From NCBI RefSeq assembly GCF_036038375.1, contig NZ_CP107935.1, forward strand, positions 992,001 to 1,056,000: DNA of 64,000 nt. Reading direction: 5' to 3'. Below the pieces are notes generated by a model. The model had not been told where the DNA came from, did no database searches, and saw nothing but the letters and a program-made list of their open reading frames with translations. The translations under genes were made by a program, and so were the position numbers. This DNA comes from Streptomyces sp. NBC_00414 (GTDB lineage: Bacteria > Actinomycetota > Actinomycetes > Streptomycetales > Streptomycetaceae). Positions 52,408-60,505 of this stretch are shown one piece after another (the first letter of the stretch is position 1; each line of letters begins with the position of its first letter).

Positions 52408-53316
52408 TCAGGACTCGGTCATGTGTCTGCCGATCCGTGCCGCCGTGTCGCGCAGCCAGATGTGGGCCGCGTCGTGGGTGTGGACGGGATGCCACCACAG
52501 TGCCTCGCGCAGCGGCACCGCCTCGTACGGCGGGGTCACCACGCGTACGCCGGCGAGCGGGGCCAGGAGCCGGGCGAGGCGCGCCTGGACCAGCGCGACG
52601 CGCCGGGTGCCCGCGACCAGCAGCGGCAGCAACTGGAAGCTGTCGACGGAGACTTCGACGTGTGGCTCGATCCCGAGCATGCCGAGCTGGCGTACGGCCG
52701 GGGAGTCGTAGGTGCGCTGGTAGGTGACCCAGGGCAGCCGGGCCAGGTCCGCGCGGGTGAGCCGGTCGCCGACGCCGGGATGGTCCTCGGACACGATGAA
52801 GACCCAGCTGTCCCCGTACAGGTCGGTGGCCGGGAAGTCGCTGATGACGCCGTGCGGCATGAGCAGGCCGTCGGTGGCGCTGAGCAGGGTGGCGGTGTCG
52901 TCGACCACCGTGGGCGGTGTCTGGCTGAAGCGCAGCCGGATACCGGGGGCCTCCTCGTGCACGACACGGGCCAGTTCGGTGCCGAACACGGCGACGGCGT
53001 AGTCGGAGGCCAGGAGCCTGAACTCGCGGCTCTCCCTGGCCGGGTCGAAGTGGGCCTGGCTGGCGAAGAGGCGTTCCAGCAGGTCGTAGGCGGTGGAGGT
53101 GCGGTCGAGGAGGACCTGGCCGAGGGCGGTGAGTTCGTAGTGGGCGCCGACCCGGGCGAGCAGGTCGTCGTCGAAGTGACGGCGCAGCCGGGCCAGGGCC
53201 GCGCTCATGGCCGGCTGGCTCAGCCCGACGCGCTGCCCGGCGCGGGTGACGTTGCGTTCCTCCAGCAGGGCGCGCAGGGCTACGACGAGGTTGAGGTCGA
53301 GACGGGCCAGATTCAC
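52408..53316 (-). CDS. LysR family transcriptional regulator
   Basis: 302 residues from GTG 53316 with TGGAGG upstream. N-terminal helix-turn-helix of the LysR type: LDLNLVVALRALLEERNVTRAGQRVGLSQPAMSAALARLRRHFDDDLLAR. The NodD-like effector domain has FRLLASDYAVAVFGTELARVV and DLYGDSWVFIVSEDHPG. LysR activators commonly bind a dyad between themselves and a divergent catabolic operon; exactly such a dyad lies at 53354-53392. The inducer is probably an aromatic substrate or intermediate of the operon (inference). Confidence 0.94.
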   Translation of the reverse strand: MNLARLDLNLVVALRALLEERNVTRAGQRVGLSQPAMSAALARLRRHFDDDLLARVGAHYELTALGQVLLDRTSTAYDLLERLFASQAHFDPARESREFRLLASDYAVAVFGTELARVVHEEAPGIRLRFSQTPPTVVDDTATLLSATDGLLMPHGVISDFPATDLYGDSWVFIVSEDHPGVGDRLTRADLARLPWVTYQRTYDSPAVRQLGMLGIEPHVEVSVDSFQLLPLLVAGTRRVALVQARLARLLAPLAGVRVVTPPYEAVPLREALWWHPVHTHDAAHIWLRDTAARIGRHMTES

Positions 53317-53353
53317 GGCGGTTCCTCCAGCTGCGCGGCGCTGACCTGGGGCG

Positions 53354-53392
53354 AATAAATCTCATGGATGGCGATCATCCACGGAATCTATT
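53354..53392. promoter_or_regulatory. 39-bp nested dyad, probable LysR binding site
   Basis: Two symmetric layers share one centre. Inner TGGATG (53365-53370) and CATCCA (53376-53381) are perfect with 5 bp between. Outer AATAAAT (53354-53360) and ATCTATT (53386-53392) match with one exception, each 4 bp from the inner arm. It lies in the 128-bp gap between the LysR gene and the catabolic operon. Confidence 0.75.
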
Positions 53393-53444
53393 TCCCTGAT
53401 CGTAGGTGGCGGGTCCAGATTGGTCACACCGCAATCAGGAGGAC

Positions 53445-54446
53445 ATGTCCGTGAAACCCGAAGCCGCGTCCGCTCTCTTCGCCGGACGCTTCGCCCTCGC
53501 CACCCTCTCGACCCCCGACGGGCCGGCCTTCCCCGCCCTCGTCACGGCCGACGCCCGGGTGCTCGACCTCAGGGCCGCCTTCGGCGACGAGCACCTGACC
53601 GTCCGCTCGCTCCTGGCGGACTGGGACACGGCGCTCGGGCGGCTGTCGGCGCTGGCCGCCGACGACGGCCCCGGGGACGGGCCGCTGGCGGACTTCCGGG
53701 TGCACGCCCCCGTCGAGCCGCGCCAGGTGTTCCAGTCCGGTGCCAACTACCGGCAGCACGTCATCGATCTGCATGTCGCGCACCTCGACCCGGCCGACGA
53801 CCGCCCCGAGGAGGAGCGGCGCGCCGAAGCCGCCGAGATCATGGACCGGCGGGCGGCCGGGGACCTGCCGTACGTCTTCATCGGGCTGCCGAGCGCGATC
53901 ACCGGCCCGTACGACGATGTCGTGCTGCCCGCATGGGCCGAGAAGCCGGACTGGGAGCTGGAGTTGGCTGCCGTGATCGGCCGGCCCGCCCATCGGGTGT
54001 CCGTCGAGGAGGCGCTGGACCACGTCGCCGGATACACGATCGCCAACGACCTCACCGACCGGGCCACCGTCTTCCGCCGGGACATGCCGCAGATCGGCAC
54101 CGACTGGCTGCGCAGCAAGAACGCCCCCGGCTTCACCCCGCTCGGCCCCTGGCTCGTGCCCGCCGAGTCGGTCACGGACCCGGGCGACCTGCGTCTCGTA
54201 CTCAGGCTGAACGGCGAGAGCATGCAGGACGAGTCCACCAAGGACATGATCTTCGACGTCGCGCGTCTGGTGTCGTACGCCTCCCAGTCCGCCGAACTCC
54301 TGCCCGGTGACCTGGTGTTGACCGGTTCCCCGGCGGGCAACGGCATGCACTGGGGGCGGCTGCTGCGCGACGGCGACGTCATGGACGCCTCCGTGACCGG
54401 CCTCGGCGCCCAGCGCACCCGCTGCGTGGCGGAGGTGACGCGATGA
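53445..54446 (+). CDS. fumarylacetoacetate hydrolase (FAH) family protein, first of the operon
   Basis: 333 residues from ATG 53445 with AGGAGG. The FAH fold appears from about 90: VFQSGANYRQHVIDLHVAH, FIGLPSAITGPYDDVVLP, the metal-ligand acidic cluster in KPDWELELAAVIGRPAHRVSVEEALDHVAGYTIANDLTDR, and LLPGDLVLTGSPAGNGMHWGRLLRDGDVMDASVTGLG. Such enzymes hydrolyse or isomerise C-C bonds of acylpyruvates at the end of aromatic ring-cleavage routes. First gene after the LysR dyad; its stop overlaps the next start (ATGA). Confidence 0.92.
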   Translation: MSVKPEAASALFAGRFALATLSTPDGPAFPALVTADARVLDLRAAFGDEHLTVRSLLADWDTALGRLSALAADDGPGDGPLADFRVHAPVEPRQVFQSGANYRQHVIDLHVAHLDPADDRPEEERRAEAAEIMDRRAAGDLPYVFIGLPSAITGPYDDVVLPAWAEKPDWELELAAVIGRPAHRVSVEEALDHVAGYTIANDLTDRATVFRRDMPQIGTDWLRSKNAPGFTPLGPWLVPAESVTDPGDLRLVLRLNGESMQDESTKDMIFDVARLVSYASQSAELLPGDLVLTGSPAGNGMHWGRLLRDGDVMDASVTGLGAQRTRCVAEVTR

Positions 54447-55426
54447 CACCGCACGACCGCTCCGACCCCGGGGGCGCGATCGCGCGAGCCGCCAAGTCGT
54501 TTTCGAACTGGGGCCGTTGGGGCGAGGACGATGTGCTCGGCACACTGAACCATCTGGACGAGGCCAAGCGCCGCGAGGGTGCCGCGCTGGTGCGGCGGGG
54601 TGTCAGCTTCTCCCTCTCCCAGCGGTTCGACATGGACGGCCCGCAGAAGGGCTGGCGGCGGCGCACCAACCCGGTGCACACCATGCTGGACACCGGTACC
54701 GACGCCGCCCTCGGCAACCAGGGCTTCCCGCACGGCATCGGCGGCGCCGACGACGTGATCGCCATGCCGCTGCAGTGCTCCACCCAGTGGGACGGGCTCG
54801 GGCACATCTTCGACCACGGCAAGGCGTGGAACGGGCGCCCGGCGGAGAAGGTCGTGACCTCCGACGGCGACCTGGTGACCGGCATCGAGCACATGGCGTC
54901 GCACGTCGCCGGGCGGGGCGTACTCCTGGACGTCGGCCGCACGATCGGCAGAGCGGACTCAGGTCACGCGGACGGCGAGTTGCCCGACGGGTTCGCCGTC
55001 ACCGAGGAGCACCTGGCCGCGACCGCCGAGGCCCAGGGGGTCGCGGTCGGCCGCGGCGACATCGTGCTCGTGCGCACCGGCCAGCTCGCCCGGGCCCGCC
55101 GCGACGGCTGGGGCGACTACGCCGGCGGTCCCGCGCCCGGCCTGTCCTTCACCACGGCCGGCTGGCTGCACGGCAGCGAGATCGCGGCGATCGCCACCGA
55201 CACCTGGGGCTTCGAGGTACGGCCCAACGAGTTCGAGCACGCCTTCCAGCCGCTGCACCAGGTGGCCATCCCCCACATAGGCCTGCTGATCGGCGAGATG
55301 TGGGACCTGGACGCGCTCGCGAAGGACTGCGCGGCCGACGGCGTGTACGAGTTCTGGCTCACCGCAGCGCCCCTGCCCATCACCGGCGCGGTCGGCTCCC
55401 CCGTCAACCCGATCGCCGTCAAGTAG
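54443..55426 (+). CDS. cyclase family protein (kynurenine formamidase-like fold)
   Basis: 327 residues, ATG 54443, 4-bp overlap with the FAH gene. The family's metal motif is present in variant form: MPLQCSTQWDGLGHIFDHGKAWNG with acidic and His ligands (Asp in QWDGLGH, His-Ile-Phe-Asp-His), and later HQVAIPHIGLLIGEMWDLDALAKDCAADG. Members hydrolyse amides, lactones or N-formyl groups. In this operon it could open a lactone or amide of an aromatic compound. An 89-bp gap with a repeat and a hairpin follows. Confidence 0.88.
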   Translation: MTPHDRSDPGGAIARAAKSFSNWGRWGEDDVLGTLNHLDEAKRREGAALVRRGVSFSLSQRFDMDGPQKGWRRRTNPVHTMLDTGTDAALGNQGFPHGIGGADDVIAMPLQCSTQWDGLGHIFDHGKAWNGRPAEKVVTSDGDLVTGIEHMASHVAGRGVLLDVGRTIGRADSGHADGELPDGFAVTEEHLAATAEAQGVAVGRGDIVLVRTGQLARARRDGWGDYAGGPAPGLSFTTAGWLHGSEIAAIATDTWGFEVRPNEFEHAFQPLHQVAIPHIGLLIGEMWDLDALAKDCAADGVYEFWLTAAPLPITGAVGSPVNPIAVK

Positions 55427-55433
55427 TCCGGCC

Positions 55434-55473
55434 GAACGGACCGGTCGAACGGACCGGTCGAGTGGTCCGGTCC
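55434..55473. repeat. 13-bp tandem duplication and hairpin within the operon
   Basis: GAACGGACCGGTC occurs twice in tandem (55434-55446, 55447-55459). GGACCGG (55451-55457) and CCGGTCC (55467-55473) can form a stem. It lies between cyclase and monooxygenase genes and could attenuate or stabilise the transcript. Confidence 0.6.
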
Positions 55474-55515
55474 AGCGGACCGATCAACAAGACTCAGGAA
55501 CAAGGGAGTTCCCCC

Positions 55516-56646
55516 ATGAGCAGAGCCCGTACGGTCCTGGTGATCGGCGGTGGCGCGGCCGGCAACGCCGTGACGATCCTGCTGCGCCGCGCCGGCCTCG
55601 CGGTGGACCTGATCGAGGCCAGGAACGACTGGAACGCCACCGCCGGTTCCGGCATCACCCTCCAGGGCAACGCCCTGCGCGTGCTGCGGGAGTTGGGTGT
55701 CTGGGAGGAGGTGGAGGCCGCCGGTTTCGGCTTCGGTTCGGTCGGCATCACCGCCCCCGACGGCACCGTCCTGCACGTGCAGGACGACCTGCGCACCGGC
55801 GGCGACGATCTGCCCGCCACCGTCGGTATGCAGCGGCCCCGGCTGCAGCGGATCCTGATCGGGGCCGTACGGGCCAGTGGCGCCGCGGTCCGCCTCGGCA
55901 TCACCGCCGACATCGTGGACCAGGACGCGGACGGTGTCGGTGTCCGCTTCGACGACGGCTCCGAGGGCCGCTACGACCTGGTGATCGCCGCGGACGGCCT
56001 CGGCTCCGCCACCCGCGCCGCTATCGGCATCGCCGACAAGCCCGAACCGACCGGCATGGCCATCTGGCGGATCGCCGCCCCGCGCCCGGCGGGTCTGACC
56101 CGCACCGACCTCGCCTACGGCGGCCCGGCCCACATCGCCGGTTACTGCCCCACCAGCGACAGCACCCTGTACGCCTATGTCGTCGAGGCCAACCGCGAGC
56201 GCGCCTCGATACCGGCCGGGTCCCACGCCGACGAGATGCGGCGCCTGGCTTCCGCGTACGGCGGCTTCTGGCCGGAGATCACCGAGCACATCACGGATCC
56301 GGCGCAGGTCAACTACACCTGGTTCGAGCGGCTGTTGGTCGAGGGGTCCTGGCACCGTGGCCGGGTCGTGCTGATCGGCGACGCGGCGCACTGCTGTCCG
56401 CCCACCCTCGCGCAGGGCGCCGCACTGTCCCTGGAGGACGCGTGGGTGCTCGCGCAGTCGCTCACCGGGTCCGACGAGTGGGACGACGCGCTGTTCCAGG
56501 CGTACTACGAGCGGCGGATCGCCCGGGTGCGCCCGGTCGTGGAGGCCTCCGTGCAGATCGGCCGGTGGCAGCTCGACGGGGTGCGTGACGCCGATGTGCC
56601 CGGTCTGATGACCCGCACCATGACGATGCTGCGGGAGCTGCCGTGA
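55516..56646 (+). CDS. FAD-dependent aromatic monooxygenase
   Basis: 376 residues from ATG 55516 with GGGAG. Group A flavin hydroxylase: N-terminal GxGxxG (VLVIGGGAAGNAVTILLRRAGLAVDLIEA), the DG motif (YDLVIAADGLGSATRAAIG, about 155-175), and the GD motif (VVLIGDAAHCCPPTLAQGAALSLEDAWVLAQ, about 285-315). No membrane anchor. Relatives include salicylate, 3-hydroxybenzoate and 6-hydroxynicotinate hydroxylases. It probably adds a ring hydroxyl to prepare the substrate for the extradiol-type dioxygenase encoded two genes later. Its stop overlaps the next start (GTGA). Confidence 0.93.
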   Translation: MSRARTVLVIGGGAAGNAVTILLRRAGLAVDLIEARNDWNATAGSGITLQGNALRVLRELGVWEEVEAAGFGFGSVGITAPDGTVLHVQDDLRTGGDDLPATVGMQRPRLQRILIGAVRASGAAVRLGITADIVDQDADGVGVRFDDGSEGRYDLVIAADGLGSATRAAIGIADKPEPTGMAIWRIAAPRPAGLTRTDLAYGGPAHIAGYCPTSDSTLYAYVVEANRERASIPAGSHADEMRRLASAYGGFWPEITEHITDPAQVNYTWFERLLVEGSWHRGRVVLIGDAAHCCPPTLAQGAALSLEDAWVLAQSLTGSDEWDDALFQAYYERRIARVRPVVEASVQIGRWQLDGVRDADVPGLMTRTMTMLRELP

Positions 56647-57710
56647 CCGCCCGCCCGTCGTCCGTCGGCCGCCCCGCGTCGGTCGCCGACGCCCGCCCCG
56701 TCCCGACCGTGGACGTGCACGCCCACGTCCTGCTGCCCGAGGTGGAGGCGCTGGTGGCCGGTCTGCCGGGGCTCGACGAGGCCAGGGCGCTGGACGCCCG
56801 CCGCAACGGCCCCGACGCCCTCGCGGTCAGCGGGCCGATGGTGCGCGAACGTGTCCCCAGGCTGACGGACCCTGCCGTGCGTCTGGCCGTGATGGACAGC
56901 CAGGGCGTGGACATCCAACTGGTCAGCCCCTCCCCCTCGCACTACCACTACTGGGCGGACGAGGAGACTGCCGAAAAGGTGTACCGGCTCGCCGACGAGG
57001 CGACGGCGGCGCACTGTTCGGCCGCACCCGACCGGCTGCGCGGCCTCGGGCTCGTACCGCTCCAGCATCCGGACCGCCTCGTGCCCGCTCTCGACCACGC
57101 CCTGGGACTGGGACTGGCCGGGGTGGAGATGTCAAGCCACGCCCCCGGGCGGGAGCTGTCCGATCCGGCGTACGAGCCCTTCTGGGCCCGGGCGGCGGAG
57201 ACCGGCGCGGTCGTCTTCCTGCATCCCTTCGGGTGCACGCTCGACGAGCGCCTGGACCGGTGGTACCTGTCCAACACCGTGGGCCAGCCCACCGAGAACG
57301 CCGTCGCCCTCTCCCACCTGATCTTCTCCGGCGTACTGGACCGCCACCCCGGTCTGAAGGTGCTCGCGGCCCACGGCGGCGGCTACCTGCCCACCCATAT
57401 CGGCCGCTCCGACCACGCCTGGGCGACCCGCTCCGACGCGGGCGCCGGCTGCGCGCGGCCGCCGAGCAGCTATCTGCGGCGGCTGTACTTCGACTCGCTG
57501 GTCCACGACCCGTACGTCCTGCGGGAGTTGGTCCGCGTCGCCGGGGCGGACCGGGTCCTGCTGGGCTCCGACTTCCCCTTCGACATGGGCACCGAGGACC
57601 CGGTCGCCGCCCTGCGCGCGGCACATCTGACCGAGGCCGACTTCGACGCCGTACGCGGTGCAAACGCCGCCGCCCTGCTCCACATCGCGCCCGCACACGA
57701 CCCCGCCTGA
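56643..57710 (+). CDS. amidohydrolase family protein (ACMSD/gamma-resorcylate decarboxylase-like)
   Basis: 355 residues from GTG 56643 overlapping the monooxygenase stop. TIM-barrel metal site: VDVHAHVLLPE (HxH near residue 25), FLHPFGC (third His), AAHGGGYLPTHIGRSDHA (fourth His) and LLGSDFPFDMG (Asp). This arrangement is that of the amidohydrolase_2 group, which includes 2-amino-3-carboxymuconate semialdehyde decarboxylase and benzoate-type decarboxylases. A non-oxidative decarboxylation step in the pathway is plausible but not proven. Confidence 0.9.
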   Translation: MTARPSSVGRPASVADARPVPTVDVHAHVLLPEVEALVAGLPGLDEARALDARRNGPDALAVSGPMVRERVPRLTDPAVRLAVMDSQGVDIQLVSPSPSHYHYWADEETAEKVYRLADEATAAHCSAAPDRLRGLGLVPLQHPDRLVPALDHALGLGLAGVEMSSHAPGRELSDPAYEPFWARAAETGAVVFLHPFGCTLDERLDRWYLSNTVGQPTENAVALSHLIFSGVLDRHPGLKVLAAHGGGYLPTHIGRSDHAWATRSDAGAGCARPPSSYLRRLYFDSLVHDPYVLRELVRVAGADRVLLGSDFPFDMGTEDPVAALRAAHLTEADFDAVRGANAAALLHIAPAHDPA

Positions 57711-57732
57711 ACGCTCCGCCCGAGGAGGACTC

Positions 57733-58671
57733 ATGAGCGCACGACCGCTCACCCATCTGCGGCACGTCGACCTCGCCGTGCCCGACTACGACAAGCAGCT
57801 CGACTTCTACTCCGGTGTCTGGGGCCTGACCACGGTCGCCGAGGACTCCGGTGTCTCCTTCCTGGCCGCCGAGGGCTCCCCGGAGCAGTACGTCGTGCGG
57901 CTGCGCAAGGCCGAGGAGAAGCGCCTCGACCTCGTCTCCTACGGGGCCGCGAGCCCGGCGGACGTCGACACCCTCGCCGAACGACTTCTCGCCGGTGGCG
58001 TGCGGTTGATAACCCGGCCGGGCAAGGTCGACACCCCCGGCGGCGGTTACGGCTTCCGCTTCTTCGACGTCGACGGCCGCACCATCGAGGTCTCCGCGGA
58101 CGTCGAGGTGCGCCGGCACCGCCGTATCGAGGAGAAGGAGGCCATCCCCGTCAAGCTGTCGCACGTGGTCCTCAACTCCCCCGATCTCGACCGCACCCGG
58201 GAGTGGTACGAGCGCCACCTGGGCTTCCGGCTCTCCGACACGCTCAGCTCGCCGCACATGGGCGAGGTCATGCACTTCATGCGGATCAGCAACCAGCACC
58301 ACTCCATGGCCCTGGCCAAGGGCCCGCACACCGCCCTGCACCACGTCTCCTTCGAGATGCGCGGCATCGACGAGTACATGCGCGGCTCGGGCCGTGTCAT
58401 GCGGGCGGGCTTCCAGAAGATCTGGGGTCCGGGCAGGCACATGGCGGGGGACAACACCTTCACCTACTTCCTCGACCCGCACGGCAACACGGTCGAGTAC
58501 ACGACGGAGTTGGAGGTGCTGGACGAGGACAATTGGCATCCGCACGTCTACGACTTCTCGCGCCCCGAGGTGACCGACCAGTGGGGTACGGCCAACCCCA
58601 TGAACGAGTTCGTCGCCAAGGAGTCCTTCAACGACCCCGACCGCGGCGTGTTCGTCGCCCCGCCCGTCTGA
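57733..58671 (+). CDS. VOC family extradiol-type dioxygenase
   Basis: 312 residues from ATG 57733 with GAGGAGG upstream. There are two VOC domains, the catalytic one being C-terminal. The three metal ligands are recognisable: His in VKLSHVVLNSPDL, His in ALHHVSFEMRGIDEYM and Glu in GNTVEYTTELEVL. The conserved FTYFLDPHGNTVEY strand is present. This is the architecture of catechol 2,3-dioxygenase type extradiol enzymes that open the ring with O2 and Fe(II). It marks the operon as a meta-cleavage pathway. The exact diol cannot be inferred. Confidence 0.9.
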   Translation: MSARPLTHLRHVDLAVPDYDKQLDFYSGVWGLTTVAEDSGVSFLAAEGSPEQYVVRLRKAEEKRLDLVSYGAASPADVDTLAERLLAGGVRLITRPGKVDTPGGGYGFRFFDVDGRTIEVSADVEVRRHRRIEEKEAIPVKLSHVVLNSPDLDRTREWYERHLGFRLSDTLSSPHMGEVMHFMRISNQHHSMALAKGPHTALHHVSFEMRGIDEYMRGSGRVMRAGFQKIWGPGRHMAGDNTFTYFLDPHGNTVEYTTELEVLDEDNWHPHVYDFSRPEVTDQWGTANPMNEFVAKESFNDPDRGVFVAPPV

Positions 58672-58681
58672 GGAGCCCGCC

Positions 58682-59716
58682 ATGCGTTTCGCCACGTACA
58701 GGACCCGTGAGCAGCGACACCGCGGTCGCGTGGCCGTCGTGGAGGAGGACGGCACCCTCTTCCCGCTGCCCGGTGTCCACTCGCTGACCGCGCTGCTCGC
58801 GGAGACCGACGGCCTTCCCGGGCTGCTCGAAGCCGGCGCGGCGGCCCTCGACGTCCCGCCGGGCCCCCATGTCTCCCAGGTGCGGCTGCTGTCTCCCCTC
58901 CGGCCCGCATCCGTGAGGGACTTCGTCACCTTCGAGGAGCACGTCGAAGGTGTACGCCGCTCGGTCGACGGCGCCTCGGGCGTCCCCGGGCAGTGGTACG
59001 CGGCACCGACGTTCTACTTCACCAACCCCCATGCGGTGTACGGGCCCGGCGACGGCGTGCCCGTGCCGCCCGGGTCGGCCGCCCTGGACTTCGAACTCGA
59101 AGTGGGGGCCGTCGTCGGACGGGAGGGACAGGACCTCACGCCCGCGCAGGCCCGCGACCACATCGTCGGCTACACCGTCCTCGACGACTGGTCCGCCCGC
59201 GACCTGCAGTCCGCGGAGATGAGGGTCGGGCTCGGACCGTGCAAGGGCAAGGACACCGCGACCACCCTCGGCCCGTACCTCGTCACCGCCGACGAACTGG
59301 AGCGGTACCGGGACGACGAGGGCTTCCTGCGCCTGGCCCTGACCGCCGAGATCAACGGCAGGGTGGTCGGCGAGGACCTGCTGTCCAACATGAGCTGGAC
59401 CTTCGAGGAGATGACCGCGTACGCCTCCCGCGGCACCCGGGTCGTACCGGGTGACGTCCTCGGCTCCGGGACCTGCGGCAACGGCGGCTGCCTCGCCGAA
59501 CTGTGGGGCCTGCGCGGCGCACAGGACCCGCCACCGCTGAGGCCCGGGGACACGGTCACCCTCACCGTCGAGGGCATCGGCACGCTCACCAACACCGTCG
59601 TCCCGGGCGCCGATCCCGTACCCCTGCCGGCCGCTCGCCGACGAGGTCGGGAGCGGCCGGGGGCGGGCACGGTCACGCCCGTCGGTGGGAGAGGCGCCGC
59701 GCCAGCAGGGGAATGA
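58682..59716 (+). CDS. fumarylacetoacetate hydrolase family protein, last of the operon
   Basis: 344 residues, ATG 58682, 10 bp after the dioxygenase stop (GAGGAG within the gap). Full FAH domain: RDFVTFEEHVEGVRRS, APTFYFTNPHAVYGPGD, the ligand cluster in ALDFELEVGAVVGREGQDLTPAQARDHIVGYTVLDDWSARDLQ, KGKDTATTLGPYLVT and VPGDVLGSGTCGNGGCLAELWG. Probably acts on the ring-opened product after the dioxygenase. The C-terminal 30 residues are Arg/Gly/Pro rich, and the last 44 bp overlap the convergent DUF6069 gene, suggesting stop-codon drift. Confidence 0.92.
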   Translation: MRFATYRTREQRHRGRVAVVEEDGTLFPLPGVHSLTALLAETDGLPGLLEAGAAALDVPPGPHVSQVRLLSPLRPASVRDFVTFEEHVEGVRRSVDGASGVPGQWYAAPTFYFTNPHAVYGPGDGVPVPPGSAALDFELEVGAVVGREGQDLTPAQARDHIVGYTVLDDWSARDLQSAEMRVGLGPCKGKDTATTLGPYLVTADELERYRDDEGFLRLALTAEINGRVVGEDLLSNMSWTFEEMTAYASRGTRVVPGDVLGSGTCGNGGCLAELWGLRGAQDPPPLRPGDTVTLTVEGIGTLTNTVVPGADPVPLPAARRRGRERPGAGTVTPVGGRGAAPAGE

Positions 59717-60122
59717 TCACGGCGGCGGCCACCACATGGGACACGGCGAGGACGACCTGCGTGGACGTGGCGGTGTGCGGGGCGACGGCGGGGCCCACCA
59801 GGGACAGCGCGGTCAGCGCGACGGTCGTCACCACGAACGTCCGCGCGGGCCGCTCGGCCCAGCGGGCGAGGGCCATGGCGAGGACGACCCCGACGACCGC
59901 CCAGAACAGCACGCCCCCGGCGAAGCCTCCCACCGGGATCTCGGCGGCCTCGGTGGCCCCCGGACTTGCCGCGTCCATCGGTACTCCGGAACCCCGTGCG
60001 GCGAGCGCGAAGGCTTCGGTCACGACGGCGCCCGCGAGGACCGCCACCACCCCGACCTGCCACACGGGACGCGTGGCGAGGGACCGGGCGGTGGTCTGGC
60101 TCTGAGGTGTGGTGGCGCTCAT
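59673..60122 (-). CDS. DUF6069 family membrane protein
   Basis: 149 residues from ATG 60122 with AGGAGA upstream. Four membrane helices: VWQVGVVAVLAGAVVTEAFALAA, GGFAGGVLFWAVVGVVLAMALARW, TFVVTTVALTALSLVGPAVA, TQVVLAVSHVVAAAVIIPLLARRL. The layout and the acidic/Pro-rich loop after helix 1 fit DUF6069, a small actinobacterial membrane protein of unknown function. It is convergent with, and overlaps by 44 bp, the last catabolic gene. Confidence 0.82.
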   Translation of the reverse strand: MSATTPQSQTTARSLATRPVWQVGVVAVLAGAVVTEAFALAARGSGVPMDAASPGATEAAEIPVGGFAGGVLFWAVVGVVLAMALARWAERPARTFVVTTVALTALSLVGPAVAPHTATSTQVVLAVSHVVAAAVIIPLLARRLSHRRA

Positions 60123-60220
60123 GGCTGGTTCTCCTGTCGGTCGTTCGTGGCTGATTGCCTTTCACAGAGTCAGACCGGGATACGGCCGGAAACTGAGCGG
60201 TCGTCGGGCAGACGTTTTCC

Positions 60221-60236
60221 GCCGTCGGAAGACGGC
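60221..60236. promoter_or_regulatory. small perfect hairpin upstream of the B12 riboswitch
   Basis: GCCGTC-GGAA-GACGGC preceded by TTTTCC. It may be an operator or a terminator isolating the riboswitch transcript. Confidence 0.35.
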
Positions 60237-60314
60237 AGGTCCAGGCCCGTCCGCCGGCCGCGCGCACTTGCGTCCCACCCTCCGCCGTCCCACCCCTCCA
60301 CGGCGGTTTGTTAC

Positions 60315-60417
60315 GCTCCCGGGGCCTCCCGCGGGGGAAGTCCGGTGAGAGTCCGGCGCTGACCCGCAACGGTGTGCGTGGGGACCTGGTGGTCCCCGCG
60401 CGAGTCCGATCGCCCGT
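60315..60417 (+). promoter_or_regulatory. cobalamin riboswitch upstream of FecCD-type transporter operon
   Basis: Conserved elements in order: CCTCCCGCGGGGGAAGTCCGG, then GGTGAGAGTCCGGCGCTGAC, CCGCAACGGTG, a G/C hairpin (GGGGACC-TGGT-GGTCCCC) and the closing box GCGAGTCCGATCGCCCG (60399-60415). This compact version is typical of actinobacterial corrinoid transport operons. It is 88 bp upstream of the permease start. Confidence 0.9.
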
Positions 60418-60505
60418 GGGTGGCGCGACCCGTCGACTGCTCGCCGTGGACTGCGAGAGGGGACCGCACGGCCGGTCACGGCTGTACGGGGCCGTCTCCT
60501 GATGG

